A DNA stretch of 64,000 nucleotides from an uncultured Prevotellaceae bacterium (GCA_902775605.1 CACYNE010000012.1:1-64000); one strand, 5' to 3'; shown: positions 7,323-15,284, numbered from the stretch's first letter. Numbers and translations: made by a program. The notes: generated from the sequence alone by a model not told the origin.

Positions 7323-7342
7323 GAAATACCATTGCCCCTGAT

Positions 7343-7618
7343 ATGAAAATAACAGAGACGATAATATACATATTCACCAGCTTAAACGTCCTGACCTTCT
7401 TTGTCTATGGCATTGATAAATGGCGAGCCAAGCAAGGTCGCTGGCGCATATCGGAAGCCACGCTTCTGATGTTGGCTGTTATCGGTGGCAGTATCGGAGC
7501 GCTATTGGGCATGCGAATATGGCATCACAAGACTATGCACAAGAAGTTTAAGTATGGTTTACCTTTGATACTGTTGGCTCAGATTGCTCAAGGCGTATGG
7601 AATAGAGATTCGTTATGA
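7343..7618 (+). CDS. DUF1294 small membrane protein
   Basis: A 91-residue inner-membrane protein of the DUF1294 family, with hydrophobic segments near 6-22, 43-60 and 70-85. The conserved features are FFVYGIDKWRAKQGRWRI between helices 1 and 2 and RIWHHKTMHKKFKYG between helices 2 and 3. No activity is known for the family; domain fusions elsewhere hint at stress or nucleic-acid-linked roles. It is the last gene of the forward block and faces the FKBP operon, whose terminator hairpin lies at 7663-7682. Confidence 0.85.
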   Translation: MKITETIIYIFTSLNVLTFFVYGIDKWRAKQGRWRISEATLLMLAVIGGSIGALLGMRIWHHKTMHKKFKYGLPLILLAQIAQGVWNRDSL

Positions 7619-7662
7619 CTATGGCACCATAATAAGATCTACGATATGATACAAAAGAAACA

Positions 7663-7682
7663 AGTCAGGTATTTGCCTGACT
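7663..7682 (-). terminator. Terminator of the FKBP operon
   Basis: Stem AGTCAGG (7663-7669) with CCTGACT (7676-7682), 6-nt loop. On the minus strand it is followed by the T-rich TTGTTTCTTTTG. The hairpin overlaps the stop codon of the PPOX remnant, consistent with a deletion that brought the terminator next to the truncated gene. Confidence 0.65.
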
Positions 7683-7826
7683 GAATAAGGTGTAGTGTAC
7701 TGAATAAGGATAACCGTTGTCACCCAACAGTGCCAATGTTCCAGCAGTTGCCTTCTGCAAGATGCCAATGCTCTTTTCGTCTGAGAGCTGTTGGCGCTTG
7801 CGCCTCATATCTCGAAACTTACTCAT
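7665..7826 (-). pseudogene. Truncated PPOX-family gene (53 codons)
   Basis: On the minus strand ATG at 7826 opens a 53-codon frame ending TGA at 7665. The product starts MSKFRDMRRKRQQLSDEKS and continues through GTLALLGDNGYPYSV, which is the N-terminal quarter of the common Bacteroidales PPOX family (FR.MRR..Q.L..... LA..GD.GYPY.VP). After YSV the match stops, and the frame ends in ten unrelated residues at a terminator. A normal member has about 150 residues. The sequence CCTTATTCAGT (minus strand) occurs twice, 19 bp apart, at the breakpoint, suggesting deletion or slippage at a short repeat. Its ATG overlaps the FKBP stop (ATGA), so the two genes were an operon. Confidence 0.75.
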
Positions 7827-8221
7827 CCTATTCCTAATAGTTCGATCTCAAAAATAAGCGTTGAACCGCCAGGTATGCCAGGCTGAGAGAACTTGCCATA
7901 ACCCATCTCTGCAGGGATATATAGTTCCCACTTGTCACCGATATGCATCTGCTGCATAGCGATGATCCAGCCCTCAATGAGGTCACAGAGCCTGCAAACC
8001 AGAGGTACACCGCCACGGCTGCTGTCAAACTGCTTGCCGTCGATGGTCTTGCCTGTGTAGTGAGCTGTTATGATACTGCGCACCGTCGGTTGGACACTCG
8101 AAGCGTTGCCCTCTGCCAGCACCTTATAATATATACCTTTTGGAAGAGCCTTAACCCCTTCCTCTATTGATTTGGCTTCAAGCCAGTCCTTGTTTGCCTG
8201 TATGTATTCTCGTTTATTCAT
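7823..8221 (-). CDS. FKBP-type peptidyl-prolyl cis-trans isomerase
   Basis: A 132-residue cytosolic FKBP isomerase; there is no signal peptide. A short N-terminal helix (NKREYIQANKDWLEAKS) precedes the FKBP domain at about residues 25-130. The domain has VRSIITAHYTGKTIDGKQFDSS, read in two parts, then LIEGWIIAMQQMHIGDKWELYIP and the closing YGKFSQPGIPGGSTLIFEIEL. The active-site aromatic positions (Tyr in HYTG, Phe in FDSS, Trp in EGW) are present, so it should catalyse prolyl isomerisation or act as a chaperone. Its promoter faces the DUF4250 gene. The 5' end and promoter are partly duplicated at the left edge of the window. Confidence 0.9.
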   Translation of the reverse strand: MNKREYIQANKDWLEAKSIEEGVKALPKGIYYKVLAEGNASSVQPTVRSIITAHYTGKTIDGKQFDSSRGGVPLVCRLCDLIEGWIIAMQQMHIGDKWELYIPAEMGYGKFSQPGIPGGSTLIFEIELLGIG

Positions 8222-8242
8222 AAACTATCCTAAATATGGCTG

Positions 8243-8250
8243 CAAATATA
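8243..8250 (-). promoter_or_regulatory. -7 box (TATATTTG) for FKBP
   Basis: CAAATATA on the top strand reads TATATTTG on the minus strand, 22 bp before the FKBP ATG. The corresponding bases of copy 1 (108-115) have lost the match. Confidence 0.65.
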
Positions 8251-8272
8251 CGAAAAAATGGGGAATTATGAG

Positions 8273-8280
8273 TACCTTTG
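8273..8280 (+). promoter_or_regulatory. -7 box (TACCTTTG) for DUF4250
   Basis: TACCTTTG lies 26 bp before the DUF4250 ATG at 8307 and is identical to the box at 137-144 in the duplicated region. Confidence 0.7.
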
Positions 8281-8306
8281 CAAATGGATTTAATAGTATT
8301 TGTGAA

Positions 8307-8507
8307 ATGGATTACCTGCCCAAAGACCCTGCGATACTGGTTTCGAGCGTGAACATGCTCCTTCGAGACGAAGAGTTTGATACGCTGGAAGCACTGTGCT
8401 ATGCCTTCAGCAGAGATCCCAAGCAGATAATGGACTACCTCTACAAGAGAGGCTTTGTCTGGAGTGAACAACAGAAACAATTTAGGCCAATCGGCTACGA
8501 CCAATGA
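8307..8507 (+). CDS. DUF4250 small protein
   Basis: A 66-residue protein of the DUF4250 family. The start MDYLPKDPAILVSSVNMLLRD and the later helix pair around YLYKRGFVWSEQQKQF match this short, all-helical family, whose function is unknown. An open frame extends further upstream, but those codons precede or overlap the -7 box at 8273, so ATG 8307 is the better start. Its TGA overlaps the next ATG (8504-8507), so the two proteins are probably translated together. Confidence 0.8.
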   Translation: MDYLPKDPAILVSSVNMLLRDEEFDTLEALCYAFSRDPKQIMDYLYKRGFVWSEQQKQFRPIGYDQ

Positions 8508-8749
8508 TTACCAAGGACAGCATAGAAACCGCTTATAGCTTCCTGCATCAGAAGCGAAATGTCTATATTCATTCTACCCTTGATTGGCAGAAAGATGACA
8601 TCGAATTGGCCATTGGTAGCTATGTAGATGACATGAGTCCAGAACTCTATGAGACCATATCTGACGGCAGGATTGATTTCCTAAGAGACCACAAGCGGTT
8701 TGGAGAGGACATCACTCTGGCTATCGAGAGACTGGAGAAAATGTTATAA
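8504..8749 (+). CDS. Unknown 81-residue protein
   Basis: I do not recognise a family. The protein is acidic and probably helical, with one patterned region (KRNVYIHSTLDWQKDDIELAI) and the ending RFGEDITLAIERLEKML. It has no signal peptide, membrane segment or cysteine. Its start overlaps the DUF4250 stop by 4 bp, which argues for a real coupled gene. Its last 6 bp overlap the convergent glycosyltransferase gene on the other strand. A role together with DUF4250 is inference from the coupling only. Confidence 0.65.
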   Translation: MITKDSIETAYSFLHQKRNVYIHSTLDWQKDDIELAIGSYVDDMSPELYETISDGRIDFLRDHKRFGEDITLAIERLEKML

Positions 8750-9592
8750 CTTTACCAAGTTATCTTCACTATCCTCGTAATGGTCCGTGGAATGGAAGAT
8801 GCGAGTGATGCCCTTCATCTGAATCTTCACATGATTAAGGAAGCTACTCCATAGCGAGCCGTGACCCATGGTGCCATACCCAGTAATGGCACGGCAACGG
8901 CGATCGCGAATAAAGACAATCTTGCCATATTTCTTGAGGTTCAATGCCATAGAGCCATCTTCACCACGGATGATATCTACGCGATAGGGCTCCTGGCGTC
9001 CGTAGTCTGCATTATAAGCAAAGACCAATCCGCGCACAGAGAGTTCAGGACGCTTGAAATGCTGAATCCACAAGAAGAGATCGCGCGCCATCTCAAACAT
9101 CTTCAAGCCGAAAGCAGAGTGATTGGCATCGGGAAAATAGCTCCACGTGGCAGACACGCACGACACGCCTGGCTTCAGCAAATGGTTAAGCATCACCTCA
9201 TAATACTGTGGAGGATAAAGCGTGTCGCTATCTACATCAAAATAGAAACGCCCCTTGGCATGCTGCAACCCACAACGACGGGCATAGCCGCAGGAATGCT
9301 GATATTCGGTGTAATATGGGATGCCAGACTTTTCAAAAATCTCAGCCGTACGATCCTTTGAATCATTGTCAACACCGATAATCTCTACGGGATACTTACA
9401 ACAGATTTCACTCAATGCCCACAGACAGGCCTGCAAATGAGTCTCTTCATTGTAGGCAATGACCACTATAGAAGCCAACGGCTCAGGATGCTGCAACTTG
9501 GCCAACCTCTCACGAGTCTCATCAATGACCTGCTGAGGAACTTCACTGAAAGGTTTCCCATAGATGCTAAGATATTTATCAAACCATGCCAT
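8744..9592 (-). CDS. Family 2 glycosyltransferase
   Basis: A 282-residue GT2 (GT-A fold) enzyme. It has a short N-terminal extension, SIVVIAYNEETHLQACL at about residue 40, the IIGVDNDSKDRT segment that binds the nucleotide, and the metal-binding DVDSDT near residue 118. A late RGEDGSMALNL segment probably holds the catalytic base. No membrane helix is obvious, so it likely works at the cytoplasmic face on a lipid-linked glycan. I start it at ATG 9592, 17 bp from a -7 box; a longer open frame reaches 9640 but would cross that box. It is the leftmost gene of the surface-glycan cluster and is divergent from the next one. Confidence 0.87.
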   Translation of the reverse strand: MAWFDKYLSIYGKPFSEVPQQVIDETRERLAKLQHPEPLASIVVIAYNEETHLQACLWALSEICCKYPVEIIGVDNDSKDRTAEIFEKSGIPYYTEYQHSCGYARRCGLQHAKGRFYFDVDSDTLYPPQYYEVMLNHLLKPGVSCVSATWSYFPDANHSAFGLKMFEMARDLFLWIQHFKRPELSVRGLVFAYNADYGRQEPYRVDIIRGEDGSMALNLKKYGKIVFIRDRRCRAITGYGTMGHGSLWSSFLNHVKIQMKGITRIFHSTDHYEDSEDNLVKL

Positions 9593-9609
9593 CTTTACTA
9601 AATTTTGTG

Positions 9610-9617
9610 CAAATGTA
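9610..9617 (-). promoter_or_regulatory. -7 box (TACATTTG) for the GT2 gene at 8744
   Basis: CAAATGTA on the top strand reads TACATTTG on the minus strand and lies 17 bp before the ATG at 9592. Confidence 0.6.
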
Positions 9618-9650
9618 TGAATAAAATTTTGAAATATCAAATATTATGTC

Positions 9651-9658
9651 TATTTTTG
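9651..9658 (+). promoter_or_regulatory. -7 box (TATTTTTG) for the GT4 gene at 9669
   Basis: TATTTTTG ends 10 bp before the ATG at 9669, so the leader would be only a few bases long. Confidence 0.7.
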
Positions 9659-9668
9659 CAATACAAAT

Positions 9669-10820
9669 ATGAGAATCGCATATATCATAGATTCAATGGC
9701 ATTCAAGGGAGGTGCAGAGCGTATCATTTCAGAGAAAATGAATGAACTATCTGCAGACGACAGCTATTGCATCTATATCATCACTTGCTATCAGTTTCCT
9801 GAAGACACGCCAAACACCTATTACATATCAGAAAAGGTGAGGCAAATACATCTGCAGATTCCCGTACACCGACAATACAAATATCATTACCCGAGACGGC
9901 TTTGGGAGAAATGGAGATACCACCAGATGCTTAGCCAAAAACTGTCAACGACGATTGACAACATACAACCAGACATCATTGTGGGCGTGGGCTATGCTTT
10001 GGCAGACGTTGTGTGTAATATTCGTTGTCAGGCAAAGAAAGTCATTGAATCGCACGAAGCCCGTCACTTCACGATGTCAAACGAGTTGTATCGCGAACGG
10101 TCACCACTCTCAAAGATGTTTGTTGGCATTTATAGAAAGATCTATCTCCGCACCGTCGAGAAAAAAGCGTCCGTCGTTGTATGTCTGACCCGCGAAGATG
10201 CTATGGACTGGAAAAAAGCGCATCGTGTGGAGGTGATTCCCAATTTCTCGACCATGCCGGTGACAGCCATGAGTTCGGGAGCGAGCAATCGGGTGATTGC
10301 CGTGGGACGCCTGGAGTGGCAGAAAGGTTATGACAAGTTGATCCGTATCTGGAAGACCATATCCACAAGATATCCTGACTGGCAGTTGGACATCTTTGGA
10401 GAAGGCACCCTCAAGGATGAGTTACAAGCACAGATTCAACAGCAACAGGTAAGCCACATGGCCATTCATCCCTTCACCGACCATATCAGTAAGGAATATG
10501 CCAACAGTTCCATCTGTGTGCTGACATCGCGTTTCGAAGGTTTTTCCCTGGTACTGCTGGAAGCCATGAAACATGGGGTGCCCTGTGTGACATTTGACTG
10601 TCCATACGGTCCGCGCGACGTGGTTGACAACGAGAAGAACGGCTATGTGGTAGAGAACGACAACATAGAACTATTCATCCGCAAGTTGAGCCAGCTGATA
10701 GAGCATCCTGAAACACGGAAAGCTTTTTCAGAAAGGGCCATAGTGAAGGCAAAGATATTTGATAAAGAAGTCATCATGCGGCAGTGGAAAGCGCTGTTTG
10801 AATCACTCATAAAAGAATAG
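9669..10820 (+). CDS. Family 4 glycosyltransferase (first of a paralogous pair)
   Basis: A 383-residue retaining GT4 enzyme with the GT-B fold. The N-terminal domain opens with MRIAYIIDSMAFKGGAERI, the glycine-rich acceptor loop. The C-terminal domain has VIAVGRLEWQKGYDKLI near residue 216 and the nucleotide-sugar signature FEGFSLVLLEAMKHGVP near 290, with the usual E-x7-E pattern. Position-by-position resemblance to the gene at 11851 is strong (shared YHYPRRL/YGYPKRL, VIPNFSTM, FDCP.GP), so the two are paralogues flanking a GT2 gene. It probably adds a hexose to a surface glycan precursor at the inner membrane. Confidence 0.9.
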   Translation: MRIAYIIDSMAFKGGAERIISEKMNELSADDSYCIYIITCYQFPEDTPNTYYISEKVRQIHLQIPVHRQYKYHYPRRLWEKWRYHQMLSQKLSTTIDNIQPDIIVGVGYALADVVCNIRCQAKKVIESHEARHFTMSNELYRERSPLSKMFVGIYRKIYLRTVEKKASVVVCLTREDAMDWKKAHRVEVIPNFSTMPVTAMSSGASNRVIAVGRLEWQKGYDKLIRIWKTISTRYPDWQLDIFGEGTLKDELQAQIQQQQVSHMAIHPFTDHISKEYANSSICVLTSRFEGFSLVLLEAMKHGVPCVTFDCPYGPRDVVDNEKNGYVVENDNIELFIRKLSQLIEHPETRKAFSERAIVKAKIFDKEVIMRQWKALFESLIKE

Positions 10821-10840
10821 TCCCCCCTTAGTTGACGATT

Positions 10841-11827
10841 ATGACACAATTGAGTATTATTATTCCAGTATATCAGGTTGAGAACTACATCCGGGCTTGT
10901 TTGGAGAGCATATACAGACAAGGTATGACGGATGACAGTTTTGAAGTTATCATCGTGAATGACGGCACCAAGGACCGCAGCATGGAAGTCGTTCAAGACA
11001 TCATCAAAGCGCATAACAATATCATTGTCATCAACCAAGAGAACCAAGGACTCTCTATGGCAAGAAACAATGGTATGGCAAAGGCTCAGGGAGAATATAT
11101 ATTGCTGGTGGATAGCGACGACTTGCTTGCAGACAAGTGCCTACCAGCACTGATAGCCGAGGCTTGTCAGAAGAAACCTGACTTGGTGGTGGCAGACTTC
11201 AAAAAGATGAACGACAAAGAGATTGAGGAGATTATTCTGAAGAACACCCTACCTGCGTCTCTCCATGCAGAAGAGAAGAGCGGTTGGGCACTGTTGCAGG
11301 AAGACCTGGACCCACGCCAATGCTACGTATGGCGAACGATTTATCGCAGAGAGTTTCTTGTCAGCAACAACATCCGTTTTGTGCCAGGCATTTACTATGA
11401 AGACATTCCCTTTACCCATGAGTGTTTACTGAAAGCCAAGAGATGCCTAAGAGTGCACAATCTGCTATACATTTACAGAATAGGCCACGCTTCTATTACA
11501 ACGGCCATCAACCTGAAATCTGGAAAAGACCTTGCAACGACGATTGCCAAGACATGGGCTCTCAGAAACATTGACGGGCTCTCTGCTGAAATCACACAGA
11601 GAGTTAGCGATAATGTCTTTGCTGCATTCTCAGTGCTTCTATATGCCATAGTCCACGATGTGAAGACAGCTGCAGACAGAAAGGAAATCCTGATGCACCT
11701 GAAAAGGGTGGCACCAGACCTCAGCTTTTCTAACGGCATGAAGCAGAAATTTGTTTTTTGCCTTTATCGCTTCATACCCATTATTTTCATCGAGACACGC
11801 GTATTGCTGACCAAAATAAAGAAATAG
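10841..11827 (+). CDS. Family 2 glycosyltransferase
   Basis: A 328-residue GT2 enzyme of the EpsH/WcaA type. It begins MTQLSIIIPVYQVENYIRAC; the nucleotide-binding VNDGTKDRSME follows near residue 41, and the metal-binding LLVDSDDLL near 91. The later segments PRQCYVWRTIYRREF and YEDIPFTHECLLKA contain the conserved E-D of the catalytic region. I use ATG 10841; a TTG nine bases upstream is also in frame. It sits 20 bp after one GT4 gene and 23 bp before its paralogue, presumably as one transcript. Confidence 0.88.
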   Translation: MTQLSIIIPVYQVENYIRACLESIYRQGMTDDSFEVIIVNDGTKDRSMEVVQDIIKAHNNIIVINQENQGLSMARNNGMAKAQGEYILLVDSDDLLADKCLPALIAEACQKKPDLVVADFKKMNDKEIEEIILKNTLPASLHAEEKSGWALLQEDLDPRQCYVWRTIYRREFLVSNNIRFVPGIYYEDIPFTHECLLKAKRCLRVHNLLYIYRIGHASITTAINLKSGKDLATTIAKTWALRNIDGLSAEITQRVSDNVFAAFSVLLYAIVHDVKTAADRKEILMHLKRVAPDLSFSNGMKQKFVFCLYRFIPIIFIETRVLLTKIKK

Positions 11828-11850
11828 TAAAAAAAATCGACGCAACGATA

Positions 11851-13008
11851 ATGAGGATAGTATATGTAACCGAGACAATGCTCTCGACGGGAGGAACAGA
11901 AAAGATGCTGTCAGAAAAAGCAAGTTACTTGGCAGACACCTTCGGCTATGATGTTACCATCATCTCGTGTACACAGGTAGCAGGACAGTCTAACACCTTT
12001 CCGTTGTCGCAGAACGTCAAGCAGGTCAATCTGGCTATACCCTACTACCGTCAATACCACTACGGCTATCCGAAGCGACTGCTTGTGAAATGGCAAACAA
12101 ACCAACTGCTTAAAGAGCAGCTGACAAAGACTATCCAAGAAATAGACCCTGACATCATAATCGGTGTGGCTCGTTTTGCTGCCGATGTCGTCACCACCAT
12201 CAAGTGTCGTGCCAAGAGAGTCATTGAGTGTCATGAAGCACGCCCCTTCATCATGGCTGACGTAGAAGGAAACAGATCTTTTGTATCGCGACAATACACC
12301 AATCATGTCTTGAAGAAAAGGTATTTCCAGACGATTGAACGACACGCCGACGTGGTAGTAACTCTGACGCAAGGCGATAGTCAATTGTGGAGGAAAGCCC
12401 GCCACGTGGAAGTGATTCCCAATTTCTCGACAATGGCAGTCTGCAGGATGGGCGACTATAAGAACAAACGCGTCATTGCCGTTGGCAGACTCTCTGCCGA
12501 AAAGGGTTACGACAGGCTCTTGAAAATATGGGCTAAGGTTTCGCCACAACATCAGGATTGGTCACTGGAGTTCTTTGGCGACGGGAAACTACATCAGATG
12601 CTGACCAACATGATACAAGACCTTCAGCTGGAAAATGTAAACATCAACCCGCCAACGTCCCATATCAGCGAAGAGTACGCCCAAAGTGCCATCTGCGTCA
12701 TGACCTCACATTTTGAAGGGTTCTCCCTTGTGCTACTGGAAGCCATCAGACACAGCTTGCCATGTATTGCATTTGACTGTCCATTTGGTCCTGCAAGCAT
12801 CATCAAAGATGGCATTTGCGGCTATCTCATTGAAGATAACAACATAGAAGAATATGCCCAGAAACTAAGTCTGCTGATGGATCAGGAAGACATCTGGAAA
12901 CAATTATCGAAAGAAGCCATTAAACGCAGTGAGAAATTTTCTGTGGAGATAGTCATGAACCGCTGGCGAAAACTCTTTGAGGACTTGGTGCATGCTAAAT
13001 CCATTTAA
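11851..13008 (+). CDS. Family 4 glycosyltransferase (second of a paralogous pair)
   Basis: A 385-residue GT4 enzyme. It opens MRIVYVTETMLSTGGTEKML, has VIAVGRLSAEKGYDRLLKI near residue 210 and the donor-site signature FEGFSLVLLEAIRHSLP near 290. It is close throughout to the gene at 9669, including the ECHEARPF and VEVIPNFSTM segments, so it arose by duplication and may use a related donor or acceptor. An open frame extends upstream into the GT2 gene; ATG 11851 aligns with the start of the paralogue. It converges with the GT2 gene on the other strand, overlapping it by 14 bp. Confidence 0.9.
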   Translation: MRIVYVTETMLSTGGTEKMLSEKASYLADTFGYDVTIISCTQVAGQSNTFPLSQNVKQVNLAIPYYRQYHYGYPKRLLVKWQTNQLLKEQLTKTIQEIDPDIIIGVARFAADVVTTIKCRAKRVIECHEARPFIMADVEGNRSFVSRQYTNHVLKKRYFQTIERHADVVVTLTQGDSQLWRKARHVEVIPNFSTMAVCRMGDYKNKRVIAVGRLSAEKGYDRLLKIWAKVSPQHQDWSLEFFGDGKLHQMLTNMIQDLQLENVNINPPTSHISEEYAQSAICVMTSHFEGFSLVLLEAIRHSLPCIAFDCPFGPASIIKDGICGYLIEDNNIEEYAQKLSLLMDQEDIWKQLSKEAIKRSEKFSVEIVMNRWRKLFEDLVHAKSI

Positions 13009-14062
13009 TCGTCTTTCCCACCACCCATATCGTTCCTATCGCCAACGGTGCAGGTAGTTTGCTGATGGTGAAGAAGAATAGATGGAAGAGCTTATAACGC
13101 TTAAACTTCAGAATCTCCGACAAGGTGGCTGGATGCCTTAACTCTTGTAGCATCTCTTTGTTGGAAAGTCGCTCTGAGAATCGACTACGATGCCTTAAAG
13201 CTACGCACACGGCACGGAATTTATGTTTGACAACTCTGGCACAATGTACGTCATAAAATGTGCGGTCTTTTAATCGGGCGCAGCGTGAAGTCATCATAGA
13301 ATCCGTATGGAACCGTTCACGAATTTCACGGATAGGAATCTGTTTCCTTGCCATATATCCCATGATAGAATCGGGTCGGGAAACATAATTGTAGGTGATG
13401 TCGGGCATGATGACTGCACTTTTCACCTCAGAATAGAAATCGGAAAGGAACAAGGCATCCTCATCCTTCCTGCCAGCAAACCTGAGATTGTTTCTCCGAA
13501 GAAAATCTACTGAAAACAATATGTTCCACACAACAACGGCTACATGCCAACGCAGGTCAGCACAAACGAAATTGGCAAACGCATCTTCTCCTTGAATCAG
13601 TCTATAGGTGTCATACTGATAAGTAGGCAGTTCCTCACCTGTACCCAATGCCACCCTCCTATGAGAGGCTATGGCAACATCTGTTTGGTGCTTTATAGCC
13701 TGAGCCACCAAAATCTCAACAGCATTGGTCTCTATGAAATCATCGGAATCAATAAAGTACAGATACTGGCCTTTACATTCCGTGATCATGGTATTCCTTG
13801 CTTCGCCAATGCCCTGATTGGTGGTGTGACGGACGATGCGAATAAGATGGCCCTGAGGATGATTCTTCTGCAAGTTCTCTACAACCTGCATAGAATGATC
13901 CGTCCCCAAATCATCAACCACAAGAATCTCTATATTCTGGTAGGTCTGATTGAGAACAGACAACAGACATTTCTCTATATAGGGTTCCACATTATATACG
14001 GGAATACCTATTGTAACCAATGGGTATTGTTCTTCAGTATTCTGACTGATTGGTTCCATCAT
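12995..14062 (-). CDS. Family 2 glycosyltransferase
   Basis: A 355-residue GT2 enzyme. It has VTIGIPVYNVEPYIEKCLLS near residue 18, IEILVVDDLGTDHSM near 45 and the metal-binding YFIDSDDFI near 97. The C-terminal 150 residues include a FAGRKDEDALFLSDF segment, probably the catalytic region, and a basic stretch. Two adjacent ATGs (14062 and 14059) are possible starts. It follows the GT4 gene at 14077 on the same strand by 14 bp, so the pair forms a minus-strand operon driven from 15244-15251. Confidence 0.87.
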   Translation of the reverse strand: MMEPISQNTEEQYPLVTIGIPVYNVEPYIEKCLLSVLNQTYQNIEILVVDDLGTDHSMQVVENLQKNHPQGHLIRIVRHTTNQGIGEARNTMITECKGQYLYFIDSDDFIETNAVEILVAQAIKHQTDVAIASHRRVALGTGEELPTYQYDTYRLIQGEDAFANFVCADLRWHVAVVVWNILFSVDFLRRNNLRFAGRKDEDALFLSDFYSEVKSAVIMPDITYNYVSRPDSIMGYMARKQIPIREIRERFHTDSMMTSRCARLKDRTFYDVHCARVVKHKFRAVCVALRHRSRFSERLSNKEMLQELRHPATLSEILKFKRYKLFHLFFFTISKLPAPLAIGTIWVVGKTIKWI

Positions 14063-14076
14063 ATTCAATTACTCAA

Positions 14077-15228
14077 TTAATTAAGGCAACCGAGTTCCTT
14101 ACATTTATCCAAGATAGCCTGCATCTGATATTTCCAAGAGAGTTTCTCTACAGAACTTCTAATCGTCTTCGGCTGAATATCGCAATGCTCTATAAACTCA
14201 ACAATCGACTTGATATCAATTGGAGATTCATCAGGGACAGCTTTGACTACATAAGACTGGCCATCGAAATCAGAATCACACTCTGAATAGACAAACGGGA
14301 TTCCGCGACCCGCATATTCTCGATTCTTCAATGTCTTGATATGGGTAATTCCACTGCGATGACGGCCCAGACTGCCAATGGCAAAAGATGCTTTGCTAAA
14401 CACCTCGTCCAAACGCTCACCAAACAACTGCCCATGAAAAATGATATTCTTTTCTATTCCATATTCTCGTATAAGAGGAGCAAAGCCTGGCACATGATTG
14501 GTACCTTCCATCTCTGAAGGCCAGACAAAGCCAACGATATGAAAAAAAACAGGTTTGCTATGACCTGCTTTATAGTATTCGCCTATTCCGCGTATCAATC
14601 TGTCAAACCCATGCCAAGGATGCACTTCGGCCACTCCTATCAAGTGAACCTCCTTAGAACAATCTACAGGTTCATGCAAAGGCAACTTATCCAAATCAAT
14701 ACCATTACTAATGCTGATGGTGCGCTGGCCGAAAATCGATTTCTCATCAGAAAATGTAACAATAGCTTCCATTTGTGCTGATAATTGCCGTCTGAACAAC
14801 TTGTCAAAAAACAAGGAAACCTTATGCTTGAATGGTAAGAAATGAAACTCCTGATCGTAAGGATATGTGGGCACTTCCATCACACAGCAGATGCCAGCCT
14901 GCTTTAATCGCCGAAACAAACGAACCAAAAAGGGATTGGCATTCATGAAATGGCGAACATAGACAAACTCTATCTGGTGACTCAAACAATAGTCATATAT
15001 GCACCCATAGCCCATGCGCTGACGGATGGCGCCTATCTTTCCACGTCCATAATTCTTTATGATGGCATTGTCAACAAAACGACAACAGTCACCCGAATGA
15101 GTAAGATCATAAGTACACACATGCACCTCATGGCCATTTTGACGAAGCCCTTTAATCTGAGCTAACATCTTTTTGGTAATACCACTAGCATCATCAAAAC
15201 CATGATATGTAAGGAAAAGAACCTTCAT
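14077..15228 (-). CDS. Family 4 glycosyltransferase
   Basis: A 383-residue GT4-like enzyme. The N-terminus MKVLFLTYHGFDDASGITKKM is a GT-B acceptor domain start. The central VHLIGVAEVHPWHGFDRLIRG begins the donor domain near residue 195. The usual EGF-type signature is replaced by AIGSLGRHRSGITHIKTLKNREYAGRG, split here by description only, as in the subgroup that has HRxG and a late Glu-Tyr. It is less typical than the other GT4 proteins of the cluster, so the donor is uncertain. Its ATG is 15 bp from a minus-strand -7 box. Confidence 0.85.
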   Translation of the reverse strand: MKVLFLTYHGFDDASGITKKMLAQIKGLRQNGHEVHVCTYDLTHSGDCCRFVDNAIIKNYGRGKIGAIRQRMGYGCIYDYCLSHQIEFVYVRHFMNANPFLVRLFRRLKQAGICCVMEVPTYPYDQEFHFLPFKHKVSLFFDKLFRRQLSAQMEAIVTFSDEKSIFGQRTISISNGIDLDKLPLHEPVDCSKEVHLIGVAEVHPWHGFDRLIRGIGEYYKAGHSKPVFFHIVGFVWPSEMEGTNHVPGFAPLIREYGIEKNIIFHGQLFGERLDEVFSKASFAIGSLGRHRSGITHIKTLKNREYAGRGIPFVYSECDSDFDGQSYVVKAVPDESPIDIKSIVEFIEHCDIQPKTIRSSVEKLSWKYQMQAILDKCKELGCLN

Positions 15229-15243
15229 TCGTCAATTTTTCGG

Positions 15244-15251
15244 CAAATATA
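15244..15251 (-). promoter_or_regulatory. -7 box (TATATTTG) for the GT4-GT2 operon
   Basis: CAAATATA on the top strand reads TATATTTG on the minus strand and lies 15 bp before the ATG at 15228. Confidence 0.65.
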
Positions 15252-15284
15252 AAAAAAAAATTTGGAGCATCCAATTTTTTTCTA

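Larger units (their letters stand above)
8206..8306. repeat. Copy 2 of the duplicated divergent promoter region
   Basis: This is the intact copy: it contains the FKBP start codon (8219-8221), the leftward -7 box CAAATATA (8243-8250), the rightward -7 box TACCTTTG (8273-8280) and the leader of the DUF4250 gene up to its ATG. It matches bases 1-28 and 97-173 but lacks the hairpin segment 29-95. Confidence 0.8.

Noticed and set aside
174-7618. Integron-like gene cassette array
   Set aside because: The genes are small and co-directional, but I see no repeated attC-like sites between them and no integrase; several genes overlap, which cassettes do not.
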